Shown in pieces: positions 41,601-43,843 of a stretch of 43,843 bases of DNA. A model generated the notes under the pieces. That model was not told where the DNA came from and made no database searches. It saw only the letters and a list, made by a program, of their open reading frames with translations. Each line of letters starts with the position of its first letter. Position 1 is the first letter of the stretch. The stretch covers positions 1-43,843 of the forward strand of contig JAZNIU010000045.1 of the NCBI GenBank assembly GCA_045577655.1, written 5' to 3'. This stretch comes from RGIG7450 sp045577655. GTDB taxonomy: Bacteria; Bacillota; Clostridia; RUG12999. A program made the position numbers and the translations under genes.

Positions 41601-42883
41601 AACCCCGTGGTTTCAAGGTCAAAAACAACAAAAGAAGAATCTAAAGTGTAGTCTTCTTTAACGTTGTAGGCGATATTCAGCTCGTCACTGCGCAAATATC
41701 CTTCCACACCGTAAAGAATTTTGATGCCTCTTTTTCTTGCTGCCGAAAAAGCGTCAGGGAAAGCCTGGGCAACACCGTGGTCGGTGATGGCAATGGCTTT
41801 GTGACCCCAGTCTGCAGCTCGGTTTATAAGGTCTGTTGCCGAGGAAACACCGTCCATGGCAGACATCTTTGTGTGCAGGTGGAGCTCCACTCTTTTTGTT
41901 TCGGCAGTATCCGTTTTAACTTCTTTTTCCATCAGATTGATGTTAGACGCCATAAGGACAAGCTCGTTATCAAACTCGTCAAACACAACACGTCCCGAAA
42001 GGGCAACATAGGCGCCTTTTTTAAGACCTGAAAGCAGCTTGTCCAGCCGGGCCTGTGCTTTTTCTTTTTTATCAGGCTCGGAATCTTCCTTTGCGCCCTC
42101 AAAAAGCTTGATTTTAATGGAGCTTGTATAGTCGGTAACGGCAAATGAAACAATGACTCTGCCCGTTTTTGCCAGCTTTGTGTCAACAAACAAAACATCA
42201 CCCCGGATGGTAACATCTTTCATTTCGGTTGTGATTGAAAGAATAGGCGAGGGCTCAATCGAAGAAATGTTCCGACCTTTTAAAATTTTGCGGTATTCCG
42301 CCTCGGGAGGCGCAGGGACAGCAATTTCGGGCATAGGAATTTCCGCCACCGGTTTTTCTTCCGGGGCGGGAGGGGTGTATACAAAATCTTCCACAGAAGG
42401 AAGCTCAAGCTTCTCTTTTCCGCAGACAAAAACAACTTTTATGCGTTTTAAAGTTTCCTCAAAAACAAGTGATTCTATAAGAGAAGGGCATTTCCCGCTT
42501 TCGAGAAGACCAAGACAGTCTGTTTTGGTGGTTATTTTAAGAGTGTCACCTGAAAAGTTTGCCACGGCTCCCGAAAGCAGACAGTGGGAAAGTGCAAATT
42601 TTTCGGAAATTTTGTCCGTGATATATGAAAAATAGTCAGCAAACGCTTTTTCGTCAAGAGAAAGGGAAGAATAGTCAAAGGAAAAATCCACTTTAACGTC
42701 GGGATATTCTTTTTTTGCAGCCGAAAAGAGCGCCTTAACATCTTTTGACGACAGAAAACGGGTTGGTGCAAGGCAGATTTCCATTCGTCCCTCTTTTGTA
42801 AAAAAGCGTGCTTTTTTTATTTCGATTTTATTAAAAGATTCAATCGGGCAGGAACTGCCCAACAGGTCTGTGATAGGTGGCAT
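38603..42883 (-). CDS. polC: DNA polymerase III PolC-type, alpha subunit with proofreading exonuclease
   Basis: PolC is the main replicative polymerase of low-GC Gram-positives. The 1426-aa protein has an N-terminal region and OB fold, a PHP domain (from about 330: RVELHLHTKMSAMDG), an inserted DEDDh exonuclease (from about 414: FVVFDLETTGFSP), a second PHP part, a zinc-binding YVCPKCKHSEF...NCPVCG, and the catalytic PDIDLNFSGDYQ (about 958). The C-terminal helix-hairpin-helix GLGGAAAENIISAREKG follows. The length is normal. AAGGATG precedes the ATG. It reads towards the origin, so a rightward replication fork would meet it head-on. Confidence 0.97.
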   Translation of the reverse strand: MPPITDLLGSSCPIESFNKIEIKKARFFTKEGRMEICLAPTRFLSSKDVKALFSAAKKEYPDVKVDFSFDYSSLSLDEKAFADYFSYITDKISEKFALSHCLLSGAVANFSGDTLKITTKTDCLGLLESGKCPSLIESLVFEETLKRIKVVFVCGKEKLELPSVEDFVYTPPAPEEKPVAEIPMPEIAVPAPPEAEYRKILKGRNISSIEPSPILSITTEMKDVTIRGDVLFVDTKLAKTGRVIVSFAVTDYTSSIKIKLFEGAKEDSEPDKKEKAQARLDKLLSGLKKGAYVALSGRVVFDEFDNELVLMASNINLMEKEVKTDTAETKRVELHLHTKMSAMDGVSSATDLINRAADWGHKAIAITDHGVAQAFPDAFSAARKRGIKILYGVEGYLRSDELNIAYNVKEDYTLDSSFVVFDLETTGFSPISDSVIEIGAVKIVGGEIVDRFSSFVNPGKHIPEVITELTSITDEMVSTAPAIVEAAADFEKFCEGSVLVAHNANFDVGFMRVVYENLGMPFDYCYVDTLELCRALFTSIKKHGLAAMVKHLNISLPNHHRAVDDAEATAEILKRCFSILRERKITEIDHFNTSLCGDDKKAKYYHFIMIAKNKTGLENMYRIISDSHLKYFYRKPIIPRSLLTTYREGLILGSACEAGEVFRAVLNGKKQKVVDKIASFYDYLEIQPDGNNEFLIRSGRVSGKRALHKLNETIIETARRLGLPVVATGDVHFMDPSDEVFRRILMDSLGYEDADNQAPLYFRTTDEMLDEFSYLDKETAYRVVVENTNKIADMVEDIMLLPDEPHTPKMDGAEEDIVRISETRAKEIYGEHLPEIVQARMDRELGSIIKHGFSVLYIIAQKLVWKSLEDGYLVGSRGSVGSSFIAFLLGITEVNALQPHYVCPKCKHSEFVTDGSAPSGVDMEDKNCPVCGSLYNKDGHDIPFETFLGFDGDKEPDIDLNFSGDYQPNAHKYTEVLFGEGFVFRAGTIATVAEKTAFGFVKKYFEKRGVNPAAAEIERLKDGCTGVKRTTGQHPGGIMVVPRDEDIHWYCPVQHPADDTESNIITTHFDYHSISGRLLKLDILGHDDPTVIRMLEDLTGTRATDIKIGDKKTMSLFLNTEALGVTPDQIDSTVGSYGIPEFGTRFVRKMLVDTKPTTFAELVRISGLSHGTDVWTNNAEELVKSGVASLKEVICTRDDIMTYLIYAGLPKKDSFKIMECVRKGKGLTPEQEQLMVDNGVPEWYINSCKKIKYMFPKAHAVAYVMMAFRIAYYKVHYPVEFYSTYFSVRADEFDAQLMIGKEKVEESLKEYNAIESLSQKEKNVITILEMCKEMYARGIEFLNIDLYRSDAKRFLPVDGKILPPLSALPGLGGAAAENIISAREKGEFSSVQELQERTHVSKSVLQMLRDYHCLDNLPETDQVSFF

Positions 42884-42916
42884 GATATAACATCCTTAAA
42901 ATATAATATATATTTT

Positions 42917-42945
42917 ATGGTATCACAAAACGAAAAATTTTTCAA
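42917..42945 (-). promoter_or_regulatory. Promoter of polC
   Basis: On the minus strand TTGAAA (42940-42945), a 17-base spacer and TACCAT (42917-42922) lie 33 bases before the polC start. The -10 matches consensus in 4 of 6 positions. Confidence 0.5.
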
Positions 42946-42976
42946 TAGCATTAAGAAGAAAACAGAAATTTTTTGT

Positions 42977-43006
42977 TTGACTTTAAAGGAGCGGATATGG
43001 TAGAAT
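42977..43006 (+). promoter_or_regulatory. Promoter of rnhB
   Basis: TTGACT (42977-42982), an 18-base spacer and TAGAAT (43001-43006) lie 28 bases before the start at 43035. It diverges from the polC promoter. Confidence 0.58.
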
Positions 43007-43034
43007 AAAATTACTTAAAAAGCGGGGAATGATT

Positions 43035-43757
43035 ATGAAAAAACAGGAACTTATAAAATATTTAAAAGAGCTGCCGCCCGAAAAACTTGCATCCGAAGCG
43101 CTGCGTCTTGCGGAAGAGGGAACGGCCCTTCCGCCCTCTGCCATAAAACGGCTCGAAGAGTACAGAAGAGTTCTTCTCATGCGGGAATTTGACGGGGAAA
43201 ATGCGTTGCCCGTTGCAGGTGTTGATGAGGCGGGAAGAGGCCCTCTTGCGGGCAGAGTGTATGCTGCAGCAGTGGTTTTCCCGAAAGATGTTATAATCGA
43301 GGGGCTTAACGACTCGAAAAAGCTGAGTGAAAAGAAAAGAGAAGAGCTTTTTGATGAGATTGTTCAAAAAGCGGAATCCTTTTGCATAGCTTTTGAAGAA
43401 GCGGAGGAAATTGACAGGGTAAACATCAGAAATGCCACCCTTTCAGCTATGAAAAAAGCGGTTGAGGGGCTAAAAACACAACCTGCTCACGTGCTGGTTG
43501 ACGGAAACGCCCTGCCAAAGCTTTCGGTGGACGCAAGTTTTGTTATAAAAGGCGATTCCAAAAGTATGGCAATTTCAGCAGCTTCCATACTTGCAAAGGT
43601 AACAAGGGACAGGTACATAAAAGAGCTTGACAAAACATATCCTCAGTATGGGTTTGCCAAAAACAAAGGGTATGGCACCGCCGACCACATTGACGCCATA
43701 AAAAAATATGGCCCCTGCCCACTTCACAGAAAAACATTTATAAAGAATTTTCAGTGA
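43035..43757 (+). CDS. rnhB: Ribonuclease HII
   Basis: RNase HII cuts RNA in RNA-DNA hybrids and removes single ribonucleotides from DNA. The 240-aa protein has an N-terminal extension of about 55 residues, as in Gram-positive RnhB, then VAGVDEAGRGPLAG with the catalytic Asp64-Glu65, VLVDGN with a third acidic residue, KGDSKSMAISAASILAKVTRD, and the final GYGTADHIDAIKKYGPCPLHR. The ATG at 43035 is preferred because the GGGG site is 7 bases away; the ATG two codons earlier is too close to it. It diverges from polC. Confidence 0.96.
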   Translation: MKKQELIKYLKELPPEKLASEALRLAEEGTALPPSAIKRLEEYRRVLLMREFDGENALPVAGVDEAGRGPLAGRVYAAAVVFPKDVIIEGLNDSKKLSEKKREELFDEIVQKAESFCIAFEEAEEIDRVNIRNATLSAMKKAVEGLKTQPAHVLVDGNALPKLSVDASFVIKGDSKSMAISAASILAKVTRDRYIKELDKTYPQYGFAKNKGYGTADHIDAIKKYGPCPLHRKTFIKNFQ

Positions 43758-43843
43758 ATAGATAATAAGCAAAAATCCGCACACGAACGGCGGTTAGTCT
43801 TAGGGATTATTCGCCAAAAAATCATAATTTTAGCACTAAACTG
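43758..43843. other. Right-edge sequence with no assigned gene
   Basis: The last 86 bases hold no convincing reading frame or RNA. On the minus strand CCGC and GCGG arms followed by ATTTTTGC could form a weak terminator for a gene entering from the right, but the stem is only four pairs. Confidence 0.3.

Noticed and set aside
1..43843. Insertion sequences, prophage genes, CRISPR arrays, toxin-antitoxin or other defence genes
   Set aside because: No transposase, integrase, repeat-spacer pattern or defence-family protein was seen on either strand.

Overview
The window looks like the replication-origin region of an anaerobic, endospore-forming Clostridia-type Firmicute. The basis is a Gram-positive PolC, SpoIIE and SpoIIP, a long Bacillus-type SRP RNA next to dnaX, rlbA and remB in the dnaN-recF-gyrB cluster, a complete [FeFe]-hydrogenase maturase set (hydE, hydG, hydF), S-layer-homology (SLH) proteins and A+T-rich intergenic DNA. 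Genus or species cannot be named from the sequence alone.

Left part (1-20.6 kb). The left edge is the promoter and boxA-containing leader of an rRNA operon that runs off the window leftwards. Next come a tRNA-Thr/tRNA-Tyr pair, mnmA, a 58-aa membrane peptide gene overlapping spoIIE, several small unrecognised genes, and the ybaB-dnaX-SRP RNA block, all mainly on the minus strand. Then follow a hemolysin-III family membrane protein with an HTH/S24-like regulator, birA, an SLH surface protein, a serine hydrolase, spoIIP, a TPP-riboswitch-controlled thiT, an SH3b-NlpC/P60 wall hydrolase, rsmD, coaD, a coiled-coil protein and citrate synthase.

Origin (20.6-31.3 kb). The order is dnaA - oriC - dnaN - rlbA - recF - remB - gyrB - gyrA - two parS sites - parA - parB. 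The dnaA-dnaN gap holds a cluster of DnaA-box-like sites of the form TTATCAACA and, just before dnaN, a run of DnaA-trio triplets with an A+T-rich stretch, much like the unwinding element of Bacillus subtilis. One parS lies inside a 28-bp palindrome that also looks like the gyrA terminator.

Right part (31.3-43.8 kb). serS, hydE, hydG, hydF and a secreted SLH-trypsin-like protease form one tightly packed rightward series with overlapping stops and starts. polC and a small membrane-anchored gene read back towards the origin, and rnhB diverges from polC.

Together the genes cover initiation, elongation and segregation of the chromosome, tRNA modification and charging, protein targeting, sporulation, hydrogenase maturation and the cell surface. 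I see no phage, insertion sequence, CRISPR array or obvious defence system. The points most worth a second look are the variant DnaA boxes together with a shortened DnaA signature loop, the parS-terminator composite, non-standard residues at quinolone-related positions in both gyrase subunits, and the SLH-protease gene fused by overlap to the end of the hyd genes. I did not find a clearly new biological system here.
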